Below, piece by piece: positions 19,182 to 29,429 of a stretch of DNA of 64,000 nt (position 1 is the stretch's first letter; each line of letters begins with the position of its first letter). This DNA is from Crithidia sp. LVH-60A. Taxonomy: Eukaryota; Euglenozoa; Kinetoplastea; Trypanosomatida; Trypanosomatidae. Position numbers and translations under genes: made by a program. Below the pieces are notes generated by a model, which was not told the origin of the DNA, ran no database searches, and saw only the letters and a program-made list of their open reading frames with translations. The stretch spans positions 620,001 to 684,000 of the forward strand of contig CP119640.1 of the NCBI GenBank assembly GCA_030078075.1, read 5' to 3'.

Positions 19182-19538
19182 TCACACGAGGTGAATTCCA
19201 ATGTAGGAGACCAGGAAGCCGAAGAGGGCGAAAATGAGCATCGTAGACACGCAGGATATGCCCATCGCACCCCAGAAACCAAATCGATCGAAGCAGTAAG
19301 GGAACGTGAGGAACATCGGTAGGGTAGGAATGACGTACCATAGAGTGTACCACGCGTGGTTTGCGATAAGCGTCTTGGGCTGCCCCTCCAACTGCAGCCA
19401 CACGAGCGTGAGGACGGTGACGGTGGGGAGGGCGGCCAGCAGCCCACCCAGACGATCACTGCGCTTTGCACACTCCGACACCGCCACGATGATGGCCGAC
19501 GTCAGCGCGTACTTGACGATTACGTAAAAAAGATTCAT
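19182..19538 (-). CDS. DUF3147-type small membrane protein, copy A
   Basis: Encodes 118 residues with four predicted membrane helices (about 3-21, 30-48, 62-82, 88-115). The conserved core SDRLGGLLAALPTVTVLTLV followed by NHAWYTLWYVIPTLPMF is, by recall, the hallmark of the bacterial DUF3147 family of about 110-120 residues ('..RSSLFGGLLASLPLVSLL..', '..LPSLPLFLL..'). Function is unknown in bacteria as far as I know. Length equals the family norm, so the gene looks whole. Copy B lies 0.9 kb upstream in the same orientation; both have 118 residues and align end to end without gaps, about 59 identical positions by hand count. That points to an old tandem duplication. The bacterial resemblance suggests lateral transfer before the duplication, but this needs a phylogeny. 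Confidence 0.85.
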   Translation of the reverse strand: MNLFYVIVKYALTSAIIVAVSECAKRSDRLGGLLAALPTVTVLTLVWLQLEGQPKTLIANHAWYTLWYVIPTLPMFLTFPYCFDRFGFWGAMGISCVSTMLIFALFGFLVSYIGIHLV

Positions 19539-20420
19539 CTCAAGTTGATCGATACACAGAAAAAAAAAAGATACGAATAAGAAACACGTGGAAGAGGTGC
19601 TGAAGAACGCTGAAAAAAAAAACCGTGGCTCTTACTCAGTGGCAGCGTGAAAAGCTACCAGTCACCCAGCACAGTTGCAACCACTCCGAGGTTGGCTGCA
19701 TAAACACGCGCTTTCCACAGCGGCATAACACAAATCAAAGGGGAAAAAAGGAGCATTCGGGAGTCCGCAAAGGATAAGAAACGCAAAGGAAAAACGCAAT
19801 AAGAAAGGAAAGAAACTCAAAGATAGTGAGAACGTGATACAGGGTGATGCAGCACCAGAAGACATTTCCAAGTCCTTCATCTTCGTGTAGGAGGGCAAAG
19901 CCTCGCTACACATTTGCGGGAAAGTCGGAAGGGTGAATGAGACCTCGTGGAGCAAATTGTCATGACAAGGAGGGAAGACAACGCGGTGAATTCCTCGCCG
20001 CACTCCACGCGCAGAGCGCAATGCACGCCCGTTGTGACTCTTCCCCTTTCGCACCTTTCTTTCCGGAAGGTATCATTCTTTCCAATGGGAAGCCTCTCGG
20101 AGCAGCATTTTTGAAGAAGCAGAGAAGACGCTACAAAGTAGAACGTCAGTCGACGCTGATAGAATAGAAACGCGAGCGGCCGAGAGAGAGCCGATGCTGC
20201 TTCTCAAGAGGTCAAAAACACTCCTGCGCTTGGGAAACATTTGAGCACAGCCACCGCGGTCCTCTCTGCTCGTCAACAGAGCCGAAGCGCAGAACCACAC
20301 GGACTCCACACACTGCAAAATGAAATGAGAAAAAAGGCAGCAGAAAAAAAAAACCTCACTCGATCTTTTGCAACGTAAAGAGCGCGACCAAGAAATGGAG
20401 GACACACTGTGACTTTGTGC
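19539..20420. other. Spacer between the two DUF3147-type genes
   Basis: About 0.88 kb. Two A-rich plus-strand tracts (about 19559-19570 and 19611-19622) could serve as pyrimidine tracts for copy A. The nearer one would put its AG directly against the ATG, so the farther is more plausible. I see no repeat of copy B flanking sequence here, so the duplication is not recent. Confidence 0.55.
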
Positions 20421-20777
20421 TCACATCAGCTCAATCCCCCAACGCTTCATGTAAAGCGCGAACACCTGAAACGCCAACACTGTAAAAATACTGACCAACA
20501 GCAGCGTCCACCAAAAGTCCAGGTAGTCGTACATCCAGGGAAAGATGAAAAACATCGGTAACGTGGGGACGACATACCAGAAGGTGTACCACGCGTGGTT
20601 AGAGATCTTCTCCGCCGGCTCCTTCTCCACATGCAGCCAAACGAGAGTGATAATCGTGACCAGCGGCAGCGCAGCGAGGAGACCGCCGAGGCGCTCGCTG
20701 CGGGCCGCGACCTCGGAAATTACCACCACCAACAGAGCGGTGATGGCGTATTTGATGGGAATCCAGTACTTGTTCAT
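20421..20777 (-). CDS. DUF3147-type small membrane protein, copy B
   Basis: Encodes 118 residues from the ATG at 20777 (a TTG three codons upstream is ignored). It has four predicted membrane helices. The shared core reads SERLGGLLAALPLVTIITLV and NHAWYTFWYVVPTLPMF. Identity with copy A is about 50 per cent over the full length with no gaps. It is highest in the core loop after helix 1 and in the NHAWYT and PTLPMF segments, and lowest in the last helix. Strong protein conservation with fully diverged spacers implies both copies are under selection. Charged residues near the C-terminus (MKRWGIELM) differ from copy A (VSYIGIHLV), so topology or partner may differ. Location (plasma membrane, mitochondrion or other) is not readable; there is no cleavable presequence. 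Confidence 0.85.
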   Translation of the reverse strand: MNKYWIPIKYAITALLVVVISEVAARSERLGGLLAALPLVTIITLVWLHVEKEPAEKISNHAWYTFWYVVPTLPMFFIFPWMYDYLDFWWTLLLVSIFTVLAFQVFALYMKRWGIELM

Positions 20778-22665
20778 GGGCGACAAGACACTTCGAGTGC
20801 GTCCGATATGTATGGACTTTCAGTCTTTCAAAGAAAAAAAGTCTGTGGACGATACTCGGGCATAATCGCAAGAAAAGGAAGAGCAAAGAAAACAAGGTAG
20901 ACAGAAGAGAGAGATGTGTTGCCGTATGAATACCAAGGCACCCACGTGAAGCGCTGTGCGACACGTTAACATATTTTGCAGTGCAAATGACGTTATACCC
21001 GCAATCGCATGTTTTTAACGTAGCGGCCGCACTCACCTCCGCGAATACATGCTGAAGCTTCTCCTCCAACCTCAACGTCAGGTTGGACAACAATATTGGC
21101 CAACGCGTGGCGCAGAGGGAGTCAAGAATAGAGCAGCAGCAGTTTACGCGTGCAAGTTGCACGATAGTATTGGTCTTATCTTTACTTTAGCTGTGCAGCT
21201 GCACGTGCTCCTAAAGACACGTCGCCGTACCGGACAAGAGAAAAGAAAAGGAGAGAGAAAGGGCCAAGCAGGGAGGCATACGTGCACACACCCACGCACG
21301 GCCACACGCGCTATCACCACTTCACCTGCCCAGGCACCGCCGAAAACACGAAAACAGGCGACAAGAGTACAAGATGTATCGAATGCGTGCGGACAAGCGG
21401 CAATTTAAGAGAAGCGGAGACCTCACGCAGCTTCGTTGACTTTCTCTCTCACAAAACAACCTTCGCTCTTGTCAGTGCTGGCACCGCTCTGAAAAAAAAA
21501 AAGAGGAAAATTATTATAAATTAAAAGCAGCGGCATACTCAGTACCGCAGAAAAAGCGTGTTATTTTCTTTTTCCGGGCAGCGATCACACAGCACACACT
21601 GGAAGAGGGAGCACAGATAGCCGGGTGAACTCTATTGTAAAGTGGGCAATGAGAGAGAGGCCAGGTGTGTAAGAGGTGACAGTGGCGGCTGTAGTGGTAT
21701 TTATAGCACGCATGTGCAACCGATCTCAATCCAGTGATCTGCAGCGCCATTGCCGTGCCGAAACAAAAGAGGGTGAAAATACTTTTGTTTCAGAAGAAGA
21801 GTATCGAGAACTGCTGCTTGAGTTTGACCTAGAAAAACGAAAACAGCGAGGAGTATCGCTCACAAAAAGAAAACCTTTTTTTTTCCCATACAGCGAAGGT
21901 AAAATAAGCGATAAAACAAAGGAAAAATACCTATTTAAAAAAAAAGAAATTCTACGCACGTAATATATATCCGTTGCTGGCAAGCTCCGCAAAAAAAAAA
22001 AATAGCATTAAAAATATTAGTAAAGAAAATAGTGGAGTGATAATGGACAAAAAAAGCAATATGGGAGAAAAGAACCAACACCAAAGCTTTCAGCATTATG
22101 CCGAGGTGGGTATCACTATAGACTCCTCAGACGAAGAAATATATATGAAAAAAAAAAAACGAGAAAGAAAAAGCCAAAGGTCATTACCACCATAATTAGG
22201 TATTTTTGTTGTTGTCGTTTAAGGCACTACTCAATTTGGAAAAAAAAAAAGAGGTTAAGCCGGGAAAAGGCCTGCAAACCGGGAAAAAAAAAAAGAGCAG
22301 AGCACAAGAAGCGCTGACGCCACATACAGAGATTACAAAAGCACCTCAGAGCTCTTTCCCTCTTGCGGACGAATGTCCACACAACGTCGGCGCGCACATG
22401 GACTGACAGAAAACAAAAAAAAAAGGATAAAACAATTCTCGGAATACTCTCAGCTTTTCATAAAGTTCGCTATGAGGTTCATGTTGGCCTGCGTTTCCAC
22501 CTTTTCTGTGTTTTCCCCTAACAAATCCCTTTGAAGACAAAGAAAGAGGAGTATCAAAAAGGATGCAAACGGCAGAGACAAGACAACACAACAAGCGAGC
22601 ATGAGAAAAAAATGAGAAAATACAACCATGACTTGTAATCAACATCCCACACAGAGGCGAGAATT
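20778..22665. other. Long spacer, DUF3147 copy B / transporter 3' UTR
   Basis: About 1.9 kb, mostly the presumed 3' UTR of the folate/biopterin-type transporter. AT content rises between 21.75 and 22.3 kb, where the plus strand is very A-rich. Plus-strand frames at 21711-21963 and 21974-22195 are Lys-rich and antisense to the array; I do not call them genes. Confidence 0.55.
20825..20841 (-). promoter_or_regulatory. Candidate trans-splice acceptor of DUF3147 copy B
   Basis: T-rich tract on the minus strand (complement of 20830-20841) followed by AG at 20826-20825, giving a 5' UTR of about 47 bases. Confidence 0.4.
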
Positions 22666-24699
22666 CTACTTCGCCCCGTCCTTCTGCACACCATCGCTTG
22701 GGCCAGAGTCGCTATCCAGCGCCAACACGTCGTTATCTTCGATCTTCTTCTTCAGGATGTGGCCGTCGATGTCGAGGTCGTCGCAGATGCGCGCGTCCGG
22801 CACAAGGAACACGAGCGGGATCACCAGCAGCGGGCTCAGCACGCGGCACACCAGCAGGATCATGGGCAGGTTCGTGAACTCGCACGCGCCGGTGGTCCAG
22901 CCGAACTCCAGGATCACAGACCCGATCTGCGCCGCTGTCGTCTGACCAATGCTGCGGAAGCCAGACATGACGGCAAACACCATGCTCTCCGACCCACGCG
23001 GGCACAGCCGCGAGATCAGCACGATCATCGGCATCCACGCGATCATGTAGCACACATCGTACACCACCGCGTTGCCGAAGAGGTACATGGCGTGGTCGGG
23101 GATGCCGATCGCCAGGTTCCAGCGCTTCACAATGATGATGTCGAAGATGTTGCCGAACACGTTCACGAACGTCGTCAGCACAAACACCAGGCGGTAGCGC
23201 TGCGTGCGGAAGATGTAGTTGAAAGCAATGACACCCACAATGCCAGCGATGTTGCCGATGATGGGACCAATCGTGCTGTAGAAGGTGTAGGAGAAGTGCG
23301 GGCCATCCGGCAGGCACGACTCCGTCGCCACGTAGAAGCTGTACATCGGGCCCCACACCGTGATGTCCACCATCACCGCCAGGTAGCCAAAGACGTTGGC
23401 CTTCGCGATGGTCCGCGGCAGAGCCCAGAACGACGTCGCACAGCACACAGTCGAGACGATCACGAGAATCAGCAGCAGGCCCAGCGTGTCCGCGAAGATG
23501 GTGCCCACCGTCTCGGCGAGCACCGCGGCCGTCATCACGCAGCTGTACACAAAGATGCGCCAGTTCTTGCTGATCACCTCCGAGTTCAGCTCGATGAAGC
23601 CGCCGCAGAAGCGCATCGGGGGGTGGTCGAAGTGGAAGCCCTCCGCCGCACGGCACTCACGCTCGTCGCTGGTGTACATCGTCTCATCGTCCTCGCCCTC
23701 CGCGTGCTCGGGGCACGCCGCCACCTTCCCCTGGCGGCTCTCCGGCGATTGCCCAGAGAGCAGCATCCGCGGGTTGCCGTCCGGGTCAGCCATCATCTCC
23801 ACCGGATGATCGTCGTCCTCCAGGCCGTACTCCTCGCGCAGCAGCTGCTCCTCCTTGAAGAAGGCGTACGCGTCCTCCTCACGCTCCACACGGTTGCGGC
23901 TCTCCTGGTACCAGTTCACCAGGAAGATCACGCTCACCAGCACCTGCACGGCACCGGCGATGTAGATGTTCACCTGCGGCATGCCTTTGTCAGACACAGG
24001 GCCGTTGATCGCGGACGAGATGATCGTTCCGGCCATCGACGCACACCAGATGTAGCTCACAAGCGCAGGACCGGGCTTCGGGTGCTGGCGCATCTTGCGC
24101 GTGTAGTAGCCCTCCGACAGGATGTCCACGTTCGCGCGGCCGAAGGACGCGAGGAAGATGAAGGCGGCAGCCGTGTTCGCCGACGACGGCTTCGCGGGCA
24201 GCACGGCGTAGATGATCGTCAGCACCCCGGAGAGCAGCGACGACAGGAACATGTACCAGCGCTTCGTGTAGCCCATCAGGGCAAAGGTGTCGCACATCAT
24301 CGCCGTGAAGGCGTTCAGCGACCACCCGAGAGTCCCCATGGAGCCCAGCCGGTTGTAGCGCTCCGCCGGCATCTGGAAGCGGCTCACCAGCATCGCGTAG
24401 GTGGCCGAGTTCATCAGCTGGTTCGCCAGGCCCTTGTTGAAGAAGTAGCACACGCCGAGGGAGAAGACGGGCCGCGGGCCGTAGCCGGTCATCGACTCCG
24501 AGGCCAGCGGGATGTACTGCATGAAGGGTGCCTTGGCGTACATCGCGGCCGCCTCCGGGTTCACGTAGTGGTCCTCGTCCACCTCCTCCTCCGGCCTGGC
24601 GTGGTGGCGCCGCTGGCGGAGCTGTGGCTCGTTGCTGCCATAAGGGGAGGTCGTCGGGGAGTGCTCGTGGCCCGACACGTCTTCGCGGTTGGACGACAT
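22666..24699 (-). CDS. Folate/biopterin transporter (BT1 family)
   Basis: Encodes 677 residues of a BT1-type major-facilitator carrier, the kinetoplastid family that imports folate, biopterin and related compounds. Evidence: an N-terminal cytosolic region with YIPLASESMTGYGPRPVFSL, then about twelve hydrophobic helices in two halves. These are split by an acidic hydrophilic loop (about residues 265-380: NRVEREEDAYAFFKEEQLL, then Glu/Asp/Gly-rich). RANVDILSEGYYTRKM after helix 4 and 'GSESMVFAVMSGFRSIGQTT' in a late helix are typical of the family. The acidic C-tail (DDLDIDGHILKKKIEDNDVL) is cytosolic. The ATG at 24699 gives the usual family length. Substrate (folate, biopterin, S-adenosylmethionine or other) cannot be assigned without comparison to characterised members. 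Only one copy lies in this window, although these genes often occur in families. Confidence 0.93.
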   Translation of the reverse strand: MSSNREDVSGHEHSPTTSPYGSNEPQLRQRRHHARPEEEVDEDHYVNPEAAAMYAKAPFMQYIPLASESMTGYGPRPVFSLGVCYFFNKGLANQLMNSATYAMLVSRFQMPAERYNRLGSMGTLGWSLNAFTAMMCDTFALMGYTKRWYMFLSSLLSGVLTIIYAVLPAKPSSANTAAAFIFLASFGRANVDILSEGYYTRKMRQHPKPGPALVSYIWCASMAGTIISSAINGPVSDKGMPQVNIYIAGAVQVLVSVIFLVNWYQESRNRVEREEDAYAFFKEEQLLREEYGLEDDDHPVEMMADPDGNPRMLLSGQSPESRQGKVAACPEHAEGEDDETMYTSDERECRAAEGFHFDHPPMRFCGGFIELNSEVISKNWRIFVYSCVMTAAVLAETVGTIFADTLGLLLILVIVSTVCCATSFWALPRTIAKANVFGYLAVMVDITVWGPMYSFYVATESCLPDGPHFSYTFYSTIGPIIGNIAGIVGVIAFNYIFRTQRYRLVFVLTTFVNVFGNIFDIIIVKRWNLAIGIPDHAMYLFGNAVVYDVCYMIAWMPMIVLISRLCPRGSESMVFAVMSGFRSIGQTTAAQIGSVILEFGWTTGACEFTNLPMILLVCRVLSPLLVIPLVFLVPDARICDDLDIDGHILKKKIEDNDVLALDSDSGPSDGVQKDGAK

Positions 24700-26603
24700 T
24701 GGAGTGGTCAGTAAAAAAAAAAAGAGAGTCAGCGGTGAAGCGTAGTGCTTAACAAATTAACGCGATGAGCAAGCAGGAAAAAAAATAGTTGTGTCGGACG
24801 TAACGTAGTTGATCGGGAGAAATGGAAAAGGAAAGCAATTCCACGGTGCCAAAAACGGTCAGTAAATGACAGTAAGACTGTTTCTCTTTTCTTATTTTGC
24901 CGCGGTTGTGGTAGAGGTGACGGTTTGTGCTGCTGTTTCGACCTTGTTTTTTTAGGGTATTCGGAGAAATCTCGCAGTGATTTTGGAAGACGTGTGATGT
25001 TGTCTGCGTGAGTGTGTGCGGGCACAGTTGTTGTTCTTGAGACCTTGTTGTCCACTTTTGAAAGTTTAATTTGTTTTAATGTTGGAAAGACGCAAAAAAA
25101 AAAAAAAAAGCACAAAGGTGGATGAAAAAAGTCGGAAAGGCAAGTACAGCCGTCCAAATCAGCGGCTAGTTTCGTGGGGCTTCGGGCTCTGCCTTCCCCC
25201 GCTTCTTTAAACTTGTTTTACTAGCTTATATAAATAATTATTACTTTAAAGAAAAATGGCGTCTCTAAACCATTCGGAGTTATTTTTTCCCCTTTATTCC
25301 GCAGTGTTACTGCAACCTCTTGTTCAGAAGTAAAAGTTGAGATACGAAAAAAAAATAGCGACTAGCGGAATAATCCAAGACGCAAGCGGGAACGAGTAAA
25401 CGACACTTACCTTAGGTGATATTTTGATTGATCGTACTGTGCCAAAAAAAGAAAATAAAAATAGAGATCCCTCTTTTTTCGCAGGCACGAGCTTCTAAAA
25501 ATCGTAAAACTGCAGGAGAGAGAGAGAAAGAAAAAAAAAGCGAAAAAGAAGGAGAGAGATTCAGTACAGAGAAGAGAGAAATAGAGGCGGAAGTCGTTAC
25601 CGCTTACACTGCGCAGTAATGTTGACTGGGTTGAGAATGAAAGAAAGCGCGCTAGAGTAATGTCTCTTTTCCATTAAAAGCATGTGGACAGCAGTTTGTT
25701 TTTATTTGCGTGTATGTGTAAAAGGGAGAGAGGTATAGCGACGAAGAGAGAGAGAGAAGAATGAAAAAAAAAAGATGATCGCAACTTCTCACGTAAGAGG
25801 ACAAGTCCGAAAAGAGATCGATCTTATACTTTCCCTCTTTATTCTTGCTTCCGCGATATCGCCGAGAGGTAGTGACTCCGCGTAAGGTGCTACGACTTGC
25901 TAGTCACAGCGGCGAGGCATACCGTCTGCACCTAAACAACAGAAAGTGCTGCACCTCGCCGATCACATAGCATATCAGCTGTTCAATGGGTAAAGAGCAG
26001 CTAGCCACACTCGTGACACACACTATTACGCGTTAACGCCCACACACGTACTTCCGCATAGCTTAAAAGCGCTTCGGTTGCCGCACACGACTCTTTGAGC
26101 CTCTAATTCATGCCAACTCGGATGCTTCGGAGCAGCAACGACCAGAGAAGCCGACGTCGGTTAGTATGGCTGACATCTACCACGAGCTGACAATTTCTAC
26201 TCTTTTCTTTCGCTGCTTATTCGATACACCGGTCTCCACAACAACGAAAGGGACACAAGCACGAAAACGAACCGATGGACGCCACCACCATATCCACAAG
26301 GCTGATAAATATATATTCTAACGAGCGATACCTACAAAAAAAAAAAGAAGAAACAAGTGCTGGAAAGGACATTGCAATCGCGGACAGCTATCAGGACAAA
26401 AAAAAAAAAAGAAGGCGACGCACAATTGCAAAGCAATATAATAAAAATAAAAAGCGCCTGACACTGCTGCTACGGTCTAAGATCCACGCAGAATACTGGC
26501 ACAAGATCCTATTCGATAGCACCACATGCAAGCAACACACTGAAAGCACTTGCCATCTCCACCACATGGCAGTGCATGCATTGTGAAACGCCGTCACTCT
26601 ACC
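24700..26603. other. Long spacer, transporter / ferric reductase 3' UTR
   Basis: About 1.9 kb without coding potential. It has A11 next to the transporter ATG and A16 at 25094-25109. GAGAGA microsatellite patches occur near 25.5 and 25.75 kb. It probably carries the ferric reductase 3' UTR. No iron-responsive-element-type hairpin was recognised by eye. Confidence 0.55.
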
Positions 26604-29429
26604 TTAAAACAGAAACTCTTCGGTGTGGACCACAACTCCCAGCCGAGCGCAGGCACGAACGACTTCGGTGACGAGTGACTCCGGTCCGCACACCAGCACC
26701 AGCTTCCGCTTGGCATCGCCGCGAACCGCACCAGTCGCGGGGTTCGTCAGCGACGCCGCAATTTCACGCCCGATATCGGGACGTCCCTCATGCACACAGA
26801 CCCGTCCTCCACGGCTCGCTGCTGCACCAGTGTTGTCCCTCTCACGTGCCTCCTCCGTCTCCTCCCGAAAACCGCCAACAACACCACCCGCCGCACTCTC
26901 CGCCACCAATACAAACTTTCCCACTTCACCTGCTTTAGTCACAAAGATATCGCACTTGAACGCGTCCTGCTTTATCTTTGCATCTGCGTTTACCTCCAGC
27001 AGCCCCCTCCCGCTACCGAGCAATCCAGAACCTTGCTCCTTAGCCCTCTTTTCCTCCCCACGACTCTCACCACGACGTCTCGGCGCACGCACCAAATTAC
27101 GGAACACCACCGGCAGCTGCAGCATGTCCGCCACGGCACCCACCAGCGACGCCGACCGCGTGCTCCACACCATGCGCACGCGCGGCACGCCGGCGCCGTC
27201 CGCGCTGCGCATGTAGGCCCGCAGCAGCGACCCGTACACCGACACGCACGGCGCCGCACCGATGCCGCCCGCCACCAGCACGACGTCGTCGTAGCGGCTG
27301 TAGTCCACCGGCGTCCCGCACGGGCCCTCCACGCCCAGGCTGAACGCCTGCCCCGTGCGCACCAGCTCGTGCAGCCGCCCCGTCCACGTGCGCGGCCCCA
27401 TCGACTTGATGTGCAGGTAGAAGACCGTCCCCGTCGTGCACAGCGTCGCGCCAGCGCCGTCCACCGCCTCGTCCTCCACCACGCTCGCCAGCGTGAACGG
27501 GTGCCACTGCAGCGCCGTCAGCTCCGGCACGCACACCAGCACGTACTGTCCCGGGTGCACGCACCGCATGTCCCACCGCCCCGGCACCGAGAAGGCAAGC
27601 TCCACCGTGTCCTCGCTGATCGTCCGCGCGTGCACCACCCGCACCACCGCCGAGCGCTGCCATAGACGCATTAGCTGGTCCGCCGCGAACACCGTCAGCC
27701 CCGGCAGCATGTACATCCACCCCGCCGACGCGTGGAACAGCATCATCGGCAGCGTCATGTAGGTGGCCGCGAGGTGGGTGTAGTAGAACAGCTCGTAGTA
27801 GCGGCGCCGCACCGCGTTGAGCCCGAAGATGCCCATCGCAATCAGCATGAACCACGTCGTCCACGTCGCAGCCACGATGGTGTAGTCCTCGCTCACACCA
27901 GCACGTCCGACAATGGTGGGAATCTTGCTCAGGTTGTCCCACAGCATGCCGTACTGGTAGTATGAGATGTAGAAGGCAACAATGTGCGCCACGGTGGCGG
28001 CCAGCATTGCGTAGCCGATGGCGCGGTGGAACCACAGCAGGCCGTCCCGCGACACGCCCAGCACCGTCACCAGCACCGACTGGCGACCAATGGGCAGCAG
28101 CAGCAGCGAGAGGAAGAGAATGGCGAGCTGCCCAAGACCGCGGCCCCAGCGCTCGGGATTCTCGATTTTCAGACCGTCCGGGTTAGCAGCGGTCCAGCTC
28201 ATCTTGTAGTTGTGGTCGCGTATCCAGTAGATGAGGAAGAACACTGTCAGCCACGCGGTGGCCACCATGAAGGCTGCCTCGCCGTACGTGAAGCAGGCAC
28301 ACCGCGGGATGCGGCGCTGCATCCAGTAGCGGCCCGTCTGCGACTGGCGCAGCACGAACACGATGACCGCCGCGGAGAGCAGGTAGGCGTAGAAGAAGAC
28401 GTTGCCGGGAAAGATCTTCAGAACGAGATCAGAATTGACTTCAATCTGACTCGTGCGGAACCACGCGTACGGCATCTCAGGGACAGTGAGGTTGTCGCTG
28501 CGGGTGTCGAGGGATATGTGCATCTGGGTGTAATGGGCAATGCCGAATGCGCAAAAAAACTCGTAGGTGTTCGGCAGCCAAAATGTGAGAACGGCACACA
28601 CGACGATGCCGACACACAGCCCGACGATGCGGGACAACTGCTTCTTCCATGGTTTTGCCTCGTAGATGCGCATGCTCGGGGCCTTGGCCATCGGGTTGGC
28701 GAGAGTAGCTTGAAAAGGGCACCTTGACTTACTGGCAGCAGCGGGTAATTCACCATCTTCAAAGATCTTGTCCCGTACGTCCTGCTGGTCAGCGATGATA
28801 TCTGACACCTCATTTGTGGACGTGGAGGTCTCCGAATCTGTGTACCTCACGGCATGGACGGCCTTCTGCAGCCGCCACAGCGTGTACACGCGGTACAGCA
28901 TCACAAATGACAGCGGAACAACCACCAAAAAAATGATGATGGCAAGAAAAGTGTTGAAACTCTCTCCGATACTCTTTAGATCGAACGGGTGCTTCTCCAG
29001 TCCAAGGCAGAAGAGGAAGCCGCACCTCGTCGGCCCCTTTGCCCACCGCACAAACAGCGAGACACCGGTGGTGAAGAAGAAGAGAGCGAGGACAAGCTGT
29101 GTGCCAACGGCCGCGTGCTGGTAGGCCACCCACTCACGTCCGGTGTTTGCAGGGTGGAAGGCGTAACGCACAAAATACTGCGAGGCCTCACAGAGCAGCG
29201 CGACGGACAGGCCGGCAAAGGTGAAGAAGACGATGACGCCCACTAATCCCGCGCGGTTGAAGGCGTCAGCCTCGGGATCCATCGTCTCAATGGGTTGAAA
29301 ATAAGGAGCAGTGAACCACGCCTGCAGACCACTAAAGGTCAATGCAAACGCCAGCGCAGCACCAACGGACAAATAGGCCAGCTGTGCCTTGCGCGTTAGC
29401 GGCGCGACGTGTGTCGTTACCTCGAACAT
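26604..29429 (-). CDS. LFR1: NADPH-dependent ferric iron reductase (LFR1-like)
   Basis: Encodes 941 residues from the ATG at 29429 (MFEVTTHVAPL). Several N-terminal membrane helices and a cytosolic loop precede a ferric-reductase membrane core. That core has two bis-His pairs, each spaced H-x13-H: near residue 466 (FHRAIGY..VAH) and near 551 (THLAATY..LFH). They hold two b-type haems. The cytosolic dehydrogenase follows: FAD motif HPFTLAS near 640, NADPH motifs GPCGTP and VAGGIGAAP near 700-720, and a terminal CGPESLVTEVVR ending in Phe. This is the FRE/NOX architecture. Leishmania LFR1 uses it to reduce Fe3+ at the plasma membrane before uptake. A charged low-complexity insert of roughly 130 residues (RRRGESRGEEKRAKEQ onward) interrupts the nucleotide-binding half. 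A longer frame starts upstream at 29633, but its first 68 residues look like translated 5' UTR. Confidence 0.9.
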   Translation of the reverse strand: MFEVTTHVAPLTRKAQLAYLSVGAALAFALTFSGLQAWFTAPYFQPIETMDPEADAFNRAGLVGVIVFFTFAGLSVALLCEASQYFVRYAFHPANTGREWVAYQHAAVGTQLVLALFFFTTGVSLFVRWAKGPTRCGFLFCLGLEKHPFDLKSIGESFNTFLAIIIFLVVVPLSFVMLYRVYTLWRLQKAVHAVRYTDSETSTSTNEVSDIIADQQDVRDKIFEDGELPAAASKSRCPFQATLANPMAKAPSMRIYEAKPWKKQLSRIVGLCVGIVVCAVLTFWLPNTYEFFCAFGIAHYTQMHISLDTRSDNLTVPEMPYAWFRTSQIEVNSDLVLKIFPGNVFFYAYLLSAAVIVFVLRQSQTGRYWMQRRIPRCACFTYGEAAFMVATAWLTVFFLIYWIRDHNYKMSWTAANPDGLKIENPERWGRGLGQLAILFLSLLLLPIGRQSVLVTVLGVSRDGLLWFHRAIGYAMLAATVAHIVAFYISYYQYGMLWDNLSKIPTIVGRAGVSEDYTIVAATWTTWFMLIAMGIFGLNAVRRRYYELFYYTHLAATYMTLPMMLFHASAGWMYMLPGLTVFAADQLMRLWQRSAVVRVVHARTISEDTVELAFSVPGRWDMRCVHPGQYVLVCVPELTALQWHPFTLASVVEDEAVDGAGATLCTTGTVFYLHIKSMGPRTWTGRLHELVRTGQAFSLGVEGPCGTPVDYSRYDDVVLVAGGIGAAPCVSVYGSLLRAYMRSADGAGVPRVRMVWSTRSASLVGAVADMLQLPVVFRNLVRAPRRRGESRGEEKRAKEQGSGLLGSGRGLLEVNADAKIKQDAFKCDIFVTKAGEVGKFVLVAESAAGGVVGGFREETEEARERDNTGAAASRGGRVCVHEGRPDIGREIAASLTNPATGAVRGDAKRKLVLVCGPESLVTEVVRACARLGVVVHTEEFLF

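Noticed and set aside
20073-20405. 110-codon minus-strand frame just after DUF3147 copy B
   Set aside because: Ser/Phe/Cys-rich peptide from pyrimidine-rich 3' UTR, no motif or acceptor.
21711-22195. Two consecutive plus-strand frames with Glu/Lys-rich peptides
   Set aside because: Antisense to the array, AT-rich, no acceptor layout on that strand and no recognisable motif.
22759-24714. 651-codon plus-strand frame
   Set aside because: It is the exact codon-register antisense of the transporter gene; GC-rich third positions remove stops there. Composition (His/Arg/Val/Leu-heavy) is not protein-like.
26041-26260. Possible tRNA or small RNA in a GC-balanced part of the spacer
   Set aside because: No acceptor stem, no T-loop GTTCGAATC-like box and no A-box pattern found.
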